DNA of 64,000 nucleotides from Brevibacillus_H sp041920465. GTDB lineage: Bacteria; Bacillota; Bacilli; Brevibacillales; Brevibacillaceae. Below the pieces are notes generated by a model that searched no databases, was not told where the DNA came from, and worked only from the letters and a program-made list of their open reading frames with translations. Where the stretch lies: assembly GCA_041920465.1 (NCBI GenBank), contig JBHGXW010000043.1, positions 1 through 64,000 of the forward strand, written 5' to 3'. Shown in pieces: positions 7,915 through 16,096 of this stretch (the stretch's first letter is position 1; each line of letters begins with the position of its first letter). The translations under genes were made by a program, and so were the position numbers.

Positions 7915-8694
7915 TCAAAATTGAACATGTTTTTGCATATGGGCAATGGCAGCCTTTTCCAGACGGGAGACCTGCGCTTGCGAAATACCGATCTCCTCCG
8001 CTACCTCCATCTGCGTTTTCCCTTGGTAAAACCTCATCGAAAGAATCATTTTTTCCCGCTCACCCAGCCGCTGCATTCCTTCACGCAGCGCAATCTCTTC
8101 TACCCATAAGGCGTCTTTGTTCTTCTCGTCGCTGATTTGATCCATCACGTAGATGGGATCTCCCCCATCCTGATAAATCGGTTCAAACAACGATACCGGA
8201 TCCTGAATCGCATCAAGCGCAAACACGACATCCTCTTTGGGAACGTTCAATTCATGGGAGATCTCCATAATGGTGGGTTCACGGGAATGCTTGTTGGTCA
8301 AGTTGTCCCTTACCTGCAGCGCTTTGTATGCGATATCCCGAAGTGAACGGGATACGCGAATCGGATTGTTATCCCGAAGATACCGCCGAATCTCCCCAAT
8401 AATCATCGGCACCGCGTAGGTAGAAAACTTCACATTCTGACTTAAATCGAAGTTATCGATTGCCTTCATCAGGCCAATGCAGCCCACCTGAAACAAATCA
8501 TCCACGAATTCCCCTCGATTGTTAAACCGCTGAATTACGCTTAACACCAGTCTGAGGTTACCGTTCACCAGTTTTTCTCTGGCTGAGTGCTCGCCACTTT
8601 GCAATCGTTCGAATAGGTCCCTCATTTCCTTGTTGGTCAACACGGGAAGCTTGGAGGTGTCTACTCCACAGATTTCAACTTTGTTGCGTGTCAC
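7915..8694 (-). CDS. sigG: RNA polymerase sporulation sigma factor SigG
   Basis: SigG directs late gene expression in the forespore. At 259 residues it has the length of B. subtilis SigG. Region 2 (GNLRLVLSVIQRF, DDLFQVGCIGLMKAIDNFD, KFSTYAVPMIIGEIRRYLRD) and region 4 (MILSMRFYQGKTQMEVAEEI and SQAQVSRLEKAAIAHM) are complete. The N-terminus MTRNKVEICGVDTSKLP is characteristic of SigG rather than SigF. It follows sigE and has its own SigF-like promoter in the gap, in line with forespore-specific transcription. Confidence 0.98.
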   Translation of the reverse strand: MTRNKVEICGVDTSKLPVLTNKEMRDLFERLQSGEHSAREKLVNGNLRLVLSVIQRFNNRGEFVDDLFQVGCIGLMKAIDNFDLSQNVKFSTYAVPMIIGEIRRYLRDNNPIRVSRSLRDIAYKALQVRDNLTNKHSREPTIMEISHELNVPKEDVVFALDAIQDPVSLFEPIYQDGGDPIYVMDQISDEKNKDALWVEEIALREGMQRLGEREKMILSMRFYQGKTQMEVAEEIGISQAQVSRLEKAAIAHMQKHVQF

Positions 8695-8773
8695 GCTTGT
8701 TCCCTCCTCGGAGCAAAGAAAGTTCCAATCCCGGATGTCGAGAGGACAACCACTTTCTGGTACGGTTAGGAAC

Positions 8774-8801
8774 AGTATCTCCTTGGAATGGGAAAATATG
8801 C
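8774..8801 (-). promoter_or_regulatory. SigF-like promoter of sigG
   Basis: The minus strand has GCATA (complement of 8797-8801), a 14-bp spacer and GGAGATACT (complement of 8774-8782). This matches the SigF consensus of GYATA, then about 15 bases, then GGNRANANT. It starts directly after the sigE stop codon and would drive sigG about 80 bp downstream. This is the arrangement known for B. subtilis spoIIIG. Confidence 0.7.
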
Positions 8802-8802
8802 G

Positions 8803-9525
8803 TTACACCATTTTGTTAAATTCTTTGCGCAGCCGTTTTATAATTCGCTTTTCTAGGCGAGAAATATAAGATTGGGATATTCCCAAAAGGTCAGCCACAT
8901 CTTTTTGCGTCTTCTCTTCTTCGCCCGCTAATCCAAAGCGAAGCTCCATGATGGTGCGCTCGCGCTCGGACAATTTATCCAGTGCTTTATGCAGCAGTTT
9001 GCGGTCCACCTGGTCTTCAATATTTTTGTAAATCGTATCGTTCTCCGTACCCAACACGTCAGAGAGCAGAAGCTCGTTGCCATCCCAATCAATGTTGAGC
9101 GGCTCGTCGAATGAAACTTCCGAGCGAATTTTGTTGTTGCGCCGCAAGTACATCAATATTTCGTTTTCAATGCAGCGGGACGCATAGGTTGCCAGCTTGA
9201 TATTTTTCTCCGGATCGAAAGTATTGACCGCCTTAATCAAACCGATTGTCCCAATGCTGACCAGGTCTTCAATGTTGATCCCCGTGTTTTCAAATTTACG
9301 GGCAATATAGACAACCAGCCGCAAGTTCCGCTCAATCAACATGCTGCGGACAGCTCCATCACCAGACGGAAGGCGAGCGAGCAAGATTTCTTCTTCTTCG
9401 CGCGTGAGCGGCGGCGGTAGTGCTTCGCTGCCACCTATGTAATAAATTTCTTCGGCACGAGCTCCAATGAACAACAATAGGCGATACCAAAGCAATTGTA
9501 CGTGAAGACGGATTTTAACGAACAT
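8803..9525 (-). CDS. sigE: Pro-sigma factor SigE (SpoIIGB)
   Basis: SigE is the early mother-cell sigma factor and is made as an inactive precursor. ATG at 9525, seven bases after GGAGGG, gives 240 residues; longer in-frame starts lack homology. Residues 1-28 form the hydrophobic/amphipathic pro-sequence ending EEIYYIGG, the region processed by SpoIIGA. Region 2 (RNLRLVVYIARKFENTGINI then EDLVSIGTIG) and the region 4 helix-turn-helix near the C-terminus are typical. It starts one base after the spoIIGA stop. Confidence 0.98.
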   Translation of the reverse strand: MFVKIRLHVQLLWYRLLLFIGARAEEIYYIGGSEALPPPLTREEEEILLARLPSGDGAVRSMLIERNLRLVVYIARKFENTGINIEDLVSIGTIGLIKAVNTFDPEKNIKLATYASRCIENEILMYLRRNNKIRSEVSFDEPLNIDWDGNELLLSDVLGTENDTIYKNIEDQVDRKLLHKALDKLSERERTIMELRFGLAGEEEKTQKDVADLLGISQSYISRLEKRIIKRLRKEFNKMV

Positions 9526-9526
9526 G

Positions 9527-10483
9527 CTAACCCTCCTGTTCTCTCGTAATGGTTTCCTCTGCTTGTTGTATAAGTGCAGGATGAACAATAGCTTGGTATT
9601 TGTTGTCGCCGGCAAGCGGAATGGGATTCAGACCAACCAGCACCCTGTTCGTCTCAAACCGCTTTCCGTTTTGCATCACCAGCACCTGTTCCGGCTTGAC
9701 TGCCACCATGAAATCCATCCCCCGTGAAACACTGCGAAAAGGAACCAGCCGAATCTGTGCATGCCACTCATCGGGTAATGCTTCAAGCAGGTCATCCAAC
9801 CCGTCCAAATTACTTTTATCCCTTACGATGTGGGATAATAAACGAGGGGGCAGAATATGCTCAAGCAGGTGACTGTTTACTACCATGACGGGGATGCGCG
9901 TGACAGGTTCAAAGAGCTGGTTTCCCGTATCAACCAATCCGCGGCAAATGATACTCTGGCCCCCCAGCTTGATCACGACATCGACAAGAAAGGCTTCTAC
10001 TCTGCGCGGTTCCTGAATCGCATGATAACTTCGCTTGCTTAAAAAATAGATGGCGATAAAACCTGCTAAAATTACGGCGAAGGTAGGTTTGGTTCCCATT
10101 CCAAAGCCATCATTATGAGTTATCAGGATACCGCCAACAATTTGGCTTTGCGTGGATAGCAGATACTCCAGACCAAAGACTCCGCCGCCAAAAACAAAAG
10201 CGACAAAATAAAAAATACATAAATTTTGAATAAGTCCCACCAATTTGGAATAGCCAAAAGCGATCAAAAGCATCAAAATCGAGAAGATTAGCTTGACTGC
10301 CCACTGGTACAACCCGGCGAACGTCGGGAAAAAGAAAAAGGCAATGTAGGTTGTACCGAACGCCGCAGCCAATAAAAGCCGCCACCAGACTACTCGTTCC
10401 TTGCGAAAGAAAGCGGTAAACCACAAGAGTAAGGTATCAATTGCGAAATTCAGGAGTAGAATGATATCGAGATACACCACCAT
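9527..10483 (-). CDS. spoIIGA: Sporulation sigma-E processing peptidase SpoIIGA
   Basis: This membrane-anchored aspartic protease removes the SigE pro-sequence in the mother cell. Five or so hydrophobic helices occupy residues 1-150. The soluble protease domain carries the catalytic motif LVDTGNQL with Asp at about residue 185. ATG at 10483, with GGGGGTGA seven bases before it, gives 318 residues; the longer frame to 10507 is not needed. It forms the spoIIG operon with sigE. Confidence 0.96.
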   Translation of the reverse strand: MVVYLDIILLLNFAIDTLLLWFTAFFRKERVVWWRLLLAAAFGTTYIAFFFFPTFAGLYQWAVKLIFSILMLLIAFGYSKLVGLIQNLCIFYFVAFVFGGGVFGLEYLLSTQSQIVGGILITHNDGFGMGTKPTFAVILAGFIAIYFLSKRSYHAIQEPRRVEAFLVDVVIKLGGQSIICRGLVDTGNQLFEPVTRIPVMVVNSHLLEHILPPRLLSHIVRDKSNLDGLDDLLEALPDEWHAQIRLVPFRSVSRGMDFMVAVKPEQVLVMQNGKRFETNRVLVGLNPIPLAGDNKYQAIVHPALIQQAEETITREQEG

Positions 10484-10511
10484 ACCGTTTTCACCCCCGT
10501 CTGGCAAAAAC

Positions 10512-10593
10512 AGTATATATCAATGTTTATTCAAAGTCTGTCAGTTCTTGACAGCTTTTTTTATTTTTTTTGTAGAAAGGTCTTTTGTAGAAA
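10512..10593 (-). promoter_or_regulatory. Spo0A-dependent type promoter of the spoIIG operon
   Basis: Upstream of spoIIGA the minus strand has CTGACA (complement of 10539-10544) and TATACT (complement of 10512-10517) with an unusually long 21-bp spacer. The B. subtilis spoIIG promoter is known for a 22-bp spacer bridged by Spo0A~P. Further upstream two direct repeats TTTTGTAGAAAGG, 15 bp apart (TGTAGAAA at 10571-10578 and 10586-10593 on the plus strand), resemble the 0A box TGTCGAAA with one change each. Confidence 0.6.
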
Positions 10594-10640
10594 GGTTTTT
10601 GTGAAGCAGAACAGCTTCATCGGGAAAAACTTGAGTTGAA

Positions 10641-10666
10641 AAGGGGCTGCCATTCATGGCAGCCCC
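10641..10666 (-). terminator. Terminator after ftsZ
   Basis: GGGGCTGCCATGAATGGCAG closes with CCCC and is followed by TTTTC on the minus strand. The 10-bp stem is perfect. It separates ftsZ from the spoIIG promoter. Confidence 0.8.
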
Positions 10667-10697
10667 TCCCTTTCACTCATACACGCGTTTTTAATTT

Positions 10698-11837
10698 TTA
10701 TTTCTTATTGCGGCGACGGTTTCTTAAAAATGCCGGAATATCCAGGTTGTCCAAGCTGCTCATGGAGAGAATCTTCTCTTCATCCTCTTCCCGTTGACGG
10801 GAAGCCATTGGCGCAGATGCATGTTGATTGGGACGAGTGGAAGCCGATTGAGGTTGAGGTCGTCGTGCCGCATTGGCCTGTTGGCTCTGTTCAAAACCGG
10901 TAGCAATAACGGTAACAATAATTTCGTTTTTCAGCTCTTCGTTAATAACCGCACCGAAAATCATATTTACGTCAATATCAGCCGCGGAAGAAACGATATC
11001 AGCCGCCTCATTAACCTCATAGAGACTTAAGTTGCTGCCGCCGGTGATGTTCATCAATACGCCGCGGGCACCATCAATCGAGGTCTCCAACAGCGGGGAA
11101 GAGATGGCCCGACGTGCCGCTTCTGCCGCACGGTTTTCACCGCTGCCAATTCCGATGCCCATCAATGCAGAGCCACGTTCTGTCATGATTGTCTTCACGT
11201 CAGCAAAGTCAAGGTTGATCAATCCAGGCACGGCAATCAGGTCGGAGATCCCTTGCACGCCTTGACGCAGCACATTGTCCGCTTCGCGGAATGCTTCGAG
11301 CATTGGTGTATTTTTATCTACGATCTCAAGCAGACGATCATTTGGAATCACGATGAGCGTGTCCACTTTTTCTTTTAACGCAGCAATACCTGCTTCTGCT
11401 TGCATGGAGCGCTTGCGGCCTTCGAAGGAGAAAGGACGTGTTACAACGCCAACAGTCAAAGCTCCCAGTTCCTTGGCGATCTCTGCGATAACCGGAGCCG
11501 CTCCTGTACCGGTTCCGCCGCCCATGCCGGCCGTTACGAACACCATGTCCGATCCGCGCAGCGCGTTTTCAATCATTTCGCGGCTTTCTTCCGCTGCCTT
11601 TTTTCCAACCTCAGGATTTGCTCCCGCTCCTAGGCCGCGCGTCAATTTTTCACCAATTTGCAGTTTAATATCAGCATTAGACAATTGCAGGGCTTGCGCA
11701 TCGGTATTCACCGTAATGAATTCTACCCCTTTAACACCGCCGGCAATCATGCGGTTAACCGCGTTACTGCCGCCGCCGCCACAACCGATTACCTTTATTT
11801 GTGCCAATTGTTCCAAGTCTAGGTCAAATTCCAACAT
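10698..11837 (-). CDS. ftsZ: Cell division GTPase FtsZ
   Basis: FtsZ is the tubulin-like GTPase that forms the division ring. The 379-residue protein has the tubulin signature GGGTGTGAAP (about residue 105), the N-terminal GCGGGGSNAVNRM nucleotide loop and the T7-loop region GLINLDFADVKTIM. A variable linker of about 50 residues leads to the C-terminal peptide LDIPAFLRNRRRNKK, which binds FtsA, SepF and EzrA. It follows ftsA with a 141-bp gap containing a large hairpin. Confidence 0.99.
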   Translation of the reverse strand: MLEFDLDLEQLAQIKVIGCGGGGSNAVNRMIAGGVKGVEFITVNTDAQALQLSNADIKLQIGEKLTRGLGAGANPEVGKKAAEESREMIENALRGSDMVFVTAGMGGGTGTGAAPVIAEIAKELGALTVGVVTRPFSFEGRKRSMQAEAGIAALKEKVDTLIVIPNDRLLEIVDKNTPMLEAFREADNVLRQGVQGISDLIAVPGLINLDFADVKTIMTERGSALMGIGIGSGENRAAEAARRAISSPLLETSIDGARGVLMNITGGSNLSLYEVNEAADIVSSAADIDVNMIFGAVINEELKNEIIVTVIATGFEQSQQANAARRPQPQSASTRPNQHASAPMASRQREEDEEKILSMSSLDNLDIPAFLRNRRRNKK

Positions 11838-11866
11838 ATTGAAAGTTCCTCCTCACTGGTTCTTAC

Positions 11867-11928
11867 GAAAAGCTTCCCGATAAAATCTCTTCTGGGGTGT
11901 ATTTTATCTGCCTGACCGGAAGCTTTTT
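11867..11928 (-). other. Two-tier hairpin in the ftsA-ftsZ gap
   Basis: On the minus strand AAAAGCTTCC (outer) and GATAAAAT (inner) pair perfectly with ATTTTATC and GGAAGCTTTT, leaving a short asymmetric bulge and a 14-base loop. It lies 30 bp before the ftsZ start. The 3' arm ends in four T only, so it may be a partial terminator, a processing site or a stabilising 5' structure for ftsZ mRNA. Confidence 0.6.
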
Positions 11929-11978
11929 AGGCCGCCGAAACTCCGCCTGGTTTTGAGAAGCGATAACCTTACCAATCT

Positions 11979-13232
11979 TTAAATAAATTCACTAAACCAA
12001 TTTTTCACTTTTTCCAGAATACCCGATTCCTTCTGCTTGATTGTCCCTGATTTCTGGACGTTACGATGAACAGATGCGCTACGGTCCGCTTTCCTTTCCG
12101 TCTGGGAAGCCGCATATTGAATCAAGCCGACTCCAGTCGTGTAGGCTGGATCACGTACTCCGATATAATCAGGAATAGCGATACGAACAGGCATGTTAAA
12201 CTCTTCCTTGGCCAATTCGAGCATTCCCGGCATGGAAACCGTTCCGCCCGTCAGCACAAAACCGCCTGTGATATCGTCCTGATAGCCCATGCGATATACC
12301 TCGTCTTCAACCAAGTTGAAGATTTCAGCGGCACGAGGTTCAATAATGTTGGCCAAATCTACCTGTGTAAATTGTTTTTCCACATCGCTGCCAATTCGCG
12401 TTACCTTGAACTTTTCTTCTTCAGATGCTTCGTCAATAAGAGCGCAACCGTGTTTTATCTTTACTTTTTCGGCTACATCAGTATGCGTACGAAGCCCAAG
12501 CGCAATATCGTTGGTGATATGGTCTCCACCTACGCCGATAACCGAAACAGCAACGAGATGCCCCTGCTCGAAAACCGCAATGGAAGTAGAGCCGGCTCCA
12601 ATATCAACGAGAACAACGCCCAGGTTCTTGTCGTCTTTGGTCAAAGCGACTCGGCTTGCTGCCAGCGGTTGCAAGAAGATGCCGGCAATTCGCAAGTTTG
12701 CTTTTTCTACGCAACGGACGATGTTATGTATAACCGTTTTGGAACCGGTGACGATCGTTCCTTCCATCTCCAGCCTTACTCCAATCATGCCACGCGGATC
12801 CTTGATGCTCCGAAGGCCGTCAACGATGAACTCCTTCGGCACAACTTCAATGATCTCCCGGTCAGGTGGAATAGCCACAACCTTTGCTGCTTGAATGACT
12901 CGGCGTATATCCTCTTCTCTAATCTCGCGGTCTTCGCTCGAAACAGCTACGACACCTTGAGTTTCATATAGTTCAATGTGATTCCCACTAACACCAACAT
13001 ACAGCTCTTCAATGGTCACATCAACCATGCGTTCGGCATGATCGACAGCTTCCCGGATGGCATGCACGGTTTGGTCTATATCAACGATGGCTCCTTTTTT
13101 GATCCCCTCAGAGTGGGCTTGTCCCACCCCAATGATGTTTATCGTTCCGCCATTAACTTCTCCGATGATAACACGCACTTTGGACGTCCCGATATCTAAG
13201 CTGACAATGAGTTCATTATGGTTACTCACCAA
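11979..13232 (-). CDS. ftsA: Cell division actin-like protein FtsA
   Basis: FtsA is the actin-family membrane anchor of the Z ring. The ATPase motifs are VSLDIGTSKVRVIIGE near the start and VLVDIGAGSTSIAVFE near residue 210. The last 15 residues (ILEKVKNWFSEFI) form the amphipathic membrane helix. The best-placed start is TTG at 13232, ten bases from GGAGG, with GTG one codon later as the alternative. At 417 residues the length is usual. Confidence 0.97.
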   Translation of the reverse strand: MVSNHNELIVSLDIGTSKVRVIIGEVNGGTINIIGVGQAHSEGIKKGAIVDIDQTVHAIREAVDHAERMVDVTIEELYVGVSGNHIELYETQGVVAVSSEDREIREEDIRRVIQAAKVVAIPPDREIIEVVPKEFIVDGLRSIKDPRGMIGVRLEMEGTIVTGSKTVIHNIVRCVEKANLRIAGIFLQPLAASRVALTKDDKNLGVVLVDIGAGSTSIAVFEQGHLVAVSVIGVGGDHITNDIALGLRTHTDVAEKVKIKHGCALIDEASEEEKFKVTRIGSDVEKQFTQVDLANIIEPRAAEIFNLVEDEVYRMGYQDDITGGFVLTGGTVSMPGMLELAKEEFNMPVRIAIPDYIGVRDPAYTTGVGLIQYAASQTERKADRSASVHRNVQKSGTIKQKESGILEKVKNWFSEFI

Positions 13233-13288
13233 ACCTGTGACACCTCCTTACCTACAAAATAACTATAGTGAACACATCTGCATAAATT

Positions 13289-13315
13289 ATTCCACACAGG
13301 ATAATCATTCCCTTT
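13289..13315 (-). promoter_or_regulatory. SigH-like promoter of ftsAZ
   Basis: The minus strand has AAAGGGAAT (complement of 13307-13315), 11 bp, then GTGGAAT (complement of 13289-13295). This fits the SigH pattern RNAGGAWWW, 11-12 bases, RNNGAAT with one mismatch. B. subtilis ftsAZ has a SigH promoter that raises FtsZ at the start of sporulation. Confidence 0.55.
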
Positions 13316-13371
13316 TTTTCTAGCATGAAAATTTATCGAAATCTTAAATTATGTTACTTTAGTCACATCTC

Positions 13372-13719
13372 TTATTCTACTTTGTTTAACCAACTTGATA
13401 GAATAATCCTACGAATGACGGCCAGGTTGTTAAATAGACGCACGCCAAAAGCAACAATTGCGGCCAAATACAGGTCAATGCCTAAGAATCCGCCCAGAAA
13501 TGCCAGACCTGCCGCGAGCAATGTGTTAAAAAAGAACCCTGACATGAAAATGCGGACATTAAACATTTTTTCCAAATAGGAACGAATGCCACCAAAAATC
13601 GTATCCAGGCCTGCCAAGAGCGCAATGGACAAGTAATTGCTGTACTCCAGCGGAATGCGCAAATCGAGAAAAAATCCAACAGACAGACCAATAATGAGTC
13701 CGACGACGGGCAACCACAT
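13372..13719 (-). CDS. sbp: Small basic protein Sbp (DUF1290)
   Basis: This 115-residue membrane protein has three to four hydrophobic segments and matches the DUF1290/Sbp family found just before ftsA in Gram-positive bacteria. The sequence starts MWLPVVGLIIGLSVGFFLDL and contains GLDTIFGGIRSYLEKMFNVR. The function is unknown, but the position in the division cluster is highly conserved. It ends 139 bp before ftsA. Confidence 0.92.
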   Translation of the reverse strand: MWLPVVGLIIGLSVGFFLDLRIPLEYSNYLSIALLAGLDTIFGGIRSYLEKMFNVRIFMSGFFFNTLLAAGLAFLGGFLGIDLYLAAIVAFGVRLFNNLAVIRRIILSSWLNKVE

Positions 13720-13721
13720 GA

Positions 13722-14471
13722 CTATGAATCTCCTTTTGCTTTAACTGGTTTCATATATTGGATCACTCTGTTTCCGTCATATGCGGAAATCAGCAGATTT
13801 TCTCGCTTTTCCATAATTACTTGCTTGTTGGCAAGCTGGAAGTTTTCTTCTACCCCGGCCAGCTTCAATCCGGTCAGCAAATTGTCCGGTTCTCCCAGAG
13901 CTTTTAGCTCATAAGGAGGTCTGATCGGTTTGGTATCTACCTGGATCTCTTCCCCGACGTTGCGGATGGAGCTGGTGGAAATCAACCGCTGTCCATTGAT
14001 CGACACCGCTTTTGCACCATTGGCAAACAGTTCGTTGACCAGCCAGCGCAAATCTTCGTCTACCACCAGGTTCTGCGGATATAAAGCATCTTGTCCCGCA
14101 TCTGTAGAAGCGGCTGAGGTGCTGGGCAAAGGTGCGTCAACAATACGAACGACAATTCCTTCTCCTTCCATACTGACCAGCCCTGCCAGCTTTTTCGCCC
14201 TCTCCAACTCGTCCTTCATCACACTGACGGATTCGCCGGCGTTCAGTGAAGTCTCATATTCATAAAGAAGCTGCTCGTTTTTGGACATATCCGCCAAAAG
14301 GCTCTTATGTTTTTCCAACTCTTTTTGCAATGAGATTCGAAGTTCCGTAATACTGCGTGATTCCGTCACCTTGGGATCGTGTTTGCTCTGCAATTGAGTA
14401 GCTAACATAACACCTATAATAGCACTAATAGAAGTGAGAATAAATGCCATTTTGTGGTTTTGTCTCGTCAT
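13722..14471 (-). CDS. ylxX: DUF881 (YlxX-like) membrane-anchored protein
   Basis: One N-terminal transmembrane helix (about residues 8-27) is followed by a coiled coil and the DUF881 domain (LAGLVSMEGEGIVVRIVDAP, LRWLVNELFANGAKAVSING, TSSIRNVGEEIQV). ATG at 14471, after GGGATGGGG, gives 249 residues; a longer frame overlaps the gene upstream. It is the second of two DUF881 genes in tandem, which matches ylxW-ylxX of B. subtilis. The function is unknown. Confidence 0.88.
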   Translation of the reverse strand: MTRQNHKMAFILTSISAIIGVMLATQLQSKHDPKVTESRSITELRISLQKELEKHKSLLADMSKNEQLLYEYETSLNAGESVSVMKDELERAKKLAGLVSMEGEGIVVRIVDAPLPSTSAASTDAGQDALYPQNLVVDEDLRWLVNELFANGAKAVSINGQRLISTSSIRNVGEEIQVDTKPIRPPYELKALGEPDNLLTGLKLAGVEENFQLANKQVIMEKRENLLISAYDGNRVIQYMKPVKAKGDS

Positions 14472-14490
14472 GAAACCCCATCCCTGTCTA

Positions 14491-15204
14491 TTATGAAGAG
14501 CTGTTTTCTGTTTTGGTATCACCGACAAATGCTGGAAGTTGGACCAAATCTTTCTTTACCACATCAATTTGCACATAGCCTTCCAAGAGATTGATTACAC
14601 CACCTGGCAGTTTTAAGGCATTCTCTAATGTGACCGGATCGCCGATTGCCGTAATGACAAAAGGCGCAGCAGACTTTACTCCGTTCACAATGACAGTCGG
14701 CCCGACACAACGAATGGCCGTGTTGGCTACCAGGCGCTGGTTGTTGATGCTAATGCCTTCCGCACCGGCAGCAAACAACTCATTTACTACCCGGCGAATA
14801 TCCTGTTCATGCACAATATACTTGGTAATATCGCCTGAATTGGCTGCGTTCGGATTGTCCTGCATCGTCACCACGACTCCCGGCCCTTCCACCTGGACAA
14901 CTCCGGCCAGCATACGCGCGGTTTCCAGGTTTTTCAAGACATCTGCAGCAGCTGATTGTCGCTGGGCCATCTCTTCCTCTACTTTGCCTACTTGCTTCTG
15001 CAGGGCCAGAAGCTCCAATTCCAGCTTGCGGTTCTGCTCCTTCTCGGCAAGAATCCGTTCGTTCATCTGAGTTTCTTGCTGCCACTGCTGGTCTTTTGCC
15101 CGCTCTTTGACCAAGAGCTTCGTCGATTGTACGGAACTGGCGATCAGAAATCCCGTGGAAATCGTGACAAAGGTCAAATATATATGAAATTTACGTACTT
15201 TCAT
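14491..15204 (-). CDS. ylxW: DUF881 (YlxW-like) membrane-anchored protein
   Basis: An N-terminal transmembrane helix (about residues 8-24) precedes a long charged coiled coil (about 30-90) and a DUF881 domain (LAGVVQVEGPGVVVTMQDNP, VRRVVNELFAAGAEGISINN-like segment). ATG at 15204 gives 237 residues and overlaps the divIB end by 14 bp. It is paralogous to the following gene. Both are predicted to face the outside of the membrane and may assist septal assembly, which is inferred only from position. Confidence 0.87.
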   Translation of the reverse strand: MKVRKFHIYLTFVTISTGFLIASSVQSTKLLVKERAKDQQWQQETQMNERILAEKEQNRKLELELLALQKQVGKVEEEMAQRQSAAADVLKNLETARMLAGVVQVEGPGVVVTMQDNPNAANSGDITKYIVHEQDIRRVVNELFAAGAEGISINNQRLVANTAIRCVGPTVIVNGVKSAAPFVITAIGDPVTLENALKLPGGVINLLEGYVQIDVVKKDLVQLPAFVGDTKTENSSS

Positions 15205-16000
15205 GATCGGATGACTCCTTCTCCTCACCCGAGCCTTCCTGCTCAGGGACTTCGGTACTGCCGTACTTGCTATACCAAGTGCTTTCCAGCATGTAAATGA
15301 TTCCTTTTTCTCCGTTGGGGATCTCTTTGACGACAGAAGGATACCAGACGATTCTTTTGGCTAAAAGGTAGATGACGCTTTGTACCTGATTGCCGTCTTT
15401 CATAAACAGGGTAATCCGCTGCTTGTCATAAGGTGTCTGGCTGAGTGTGATATCGGAGATCTCCGACAGCATGGCGGGAGGTATCTCCGCTAATTGCTTG
15501 CCCAATTCCGGCAGCAGTTCAGGCGAATTCCAGTTTCGGACAATCGGCCTGTCCACTACCAGGTTTTTGTTATTTTTCTCTTGTAACAAAATACCATTCT
15601 CCAGTAACGGAGCCCGATTGCCGGCAGCATCGATAACAATCGCTACCCGTTTGTATTCTTGTACGTGGAGTTGAATCGAACCGGGAAACTCACGTGTAAC
15701 GGTAATATCTTTTACTGCCCTGAGGACGGATGCATTCGCCTTCACCTTGCTCTCCCATACACCCAAAAACTGCATTCCATTGGAAAGCCCAGATGCTTTA
15801 ATAATTTCTTCAGGAGAGTAAATCGAATTGCCGTAGACTTGAATATCGCTCACCTTGCTGTATGGCGAACGGACAAACATCACGACGAGGATTGCGACAA
15901 AAAATGAAAAGAGCAAAAAGAGCAGTTTGCGGCTCCCCTTCTTTTTCGGTTTCGGTGGTATCTGTTTTACTTGCGGGATGCGCTCGTTATACACTGCCAT
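15191..16000 (-). CDS. divIB: Cell division protein DivIB/FtsQ
   Basis: DivIB is a bitopic divisome protein that works with FtsL and DivIC to activate septal peptidoglycan synthesis. The sequence shows a short basic cytoplasmic tail rich in Lys/Pro, a transmembrane helix (about residues 27-48), the POTRA domain (VSDIQVYGNSIYSPEEIIKA) and the FtsQ beta domain. ATG at 16000, after GGAGGGG, gives 269 residues. The C-terminal tail is acidic (EGSGEEKESSDHEST). Confidence 0.95.
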   Translation of the reverse strand: MAVYNERIPQVKQIPPKPKKKGSRKLLFLLFSFFVAILVVMFVRSPYSKVSDIQVYGNSIYSPEEIIKASGLSNGMQFLGVWESKVKANASVLRAVKDITVTREFPGSIQLHVQEYKRVAIVIDAAGNRAPLLENGILLQEKNNKNLVVDRPIVRNWNSPELLPELGKQLAEIPPAMLSEISDITLSQTPYDKQRITLFMKDGNQVQSVIYLLAKRIVWYPSVVKEIPNGEKGIIYMLESTWYSKYGSTEVPEQEGSGEEKESSDHEST

Positions 16001-16050
16001 GTCCGCCCCTCCACATGTCAATCTGAAAACAAAACCATTGAAATAAAGTG

Positions 16051-16082
16051 AAAGCGGCATAGTCGAGATATGCCGCTTTTTT
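16051..16082 (-). terminator. Hairpin between murA and divIB
   Basis: AAAGCGGCATA and TATGCCGCTTT form a perfect 11-bp stem with a seven-base loop. The longer T run is on the plus strand, where no gene ends. On the minus strand only TTTC follows, so readthrough into divIB is likely. Confidence 0.55.
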
Positions 16083-16096
16083 ACCGATGTCATATC

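Noticed and set aside
12066..12971. A 301-codon plus-strand frame
   Set aside because: It is antisense to ftsA and has no independent coding evidence.
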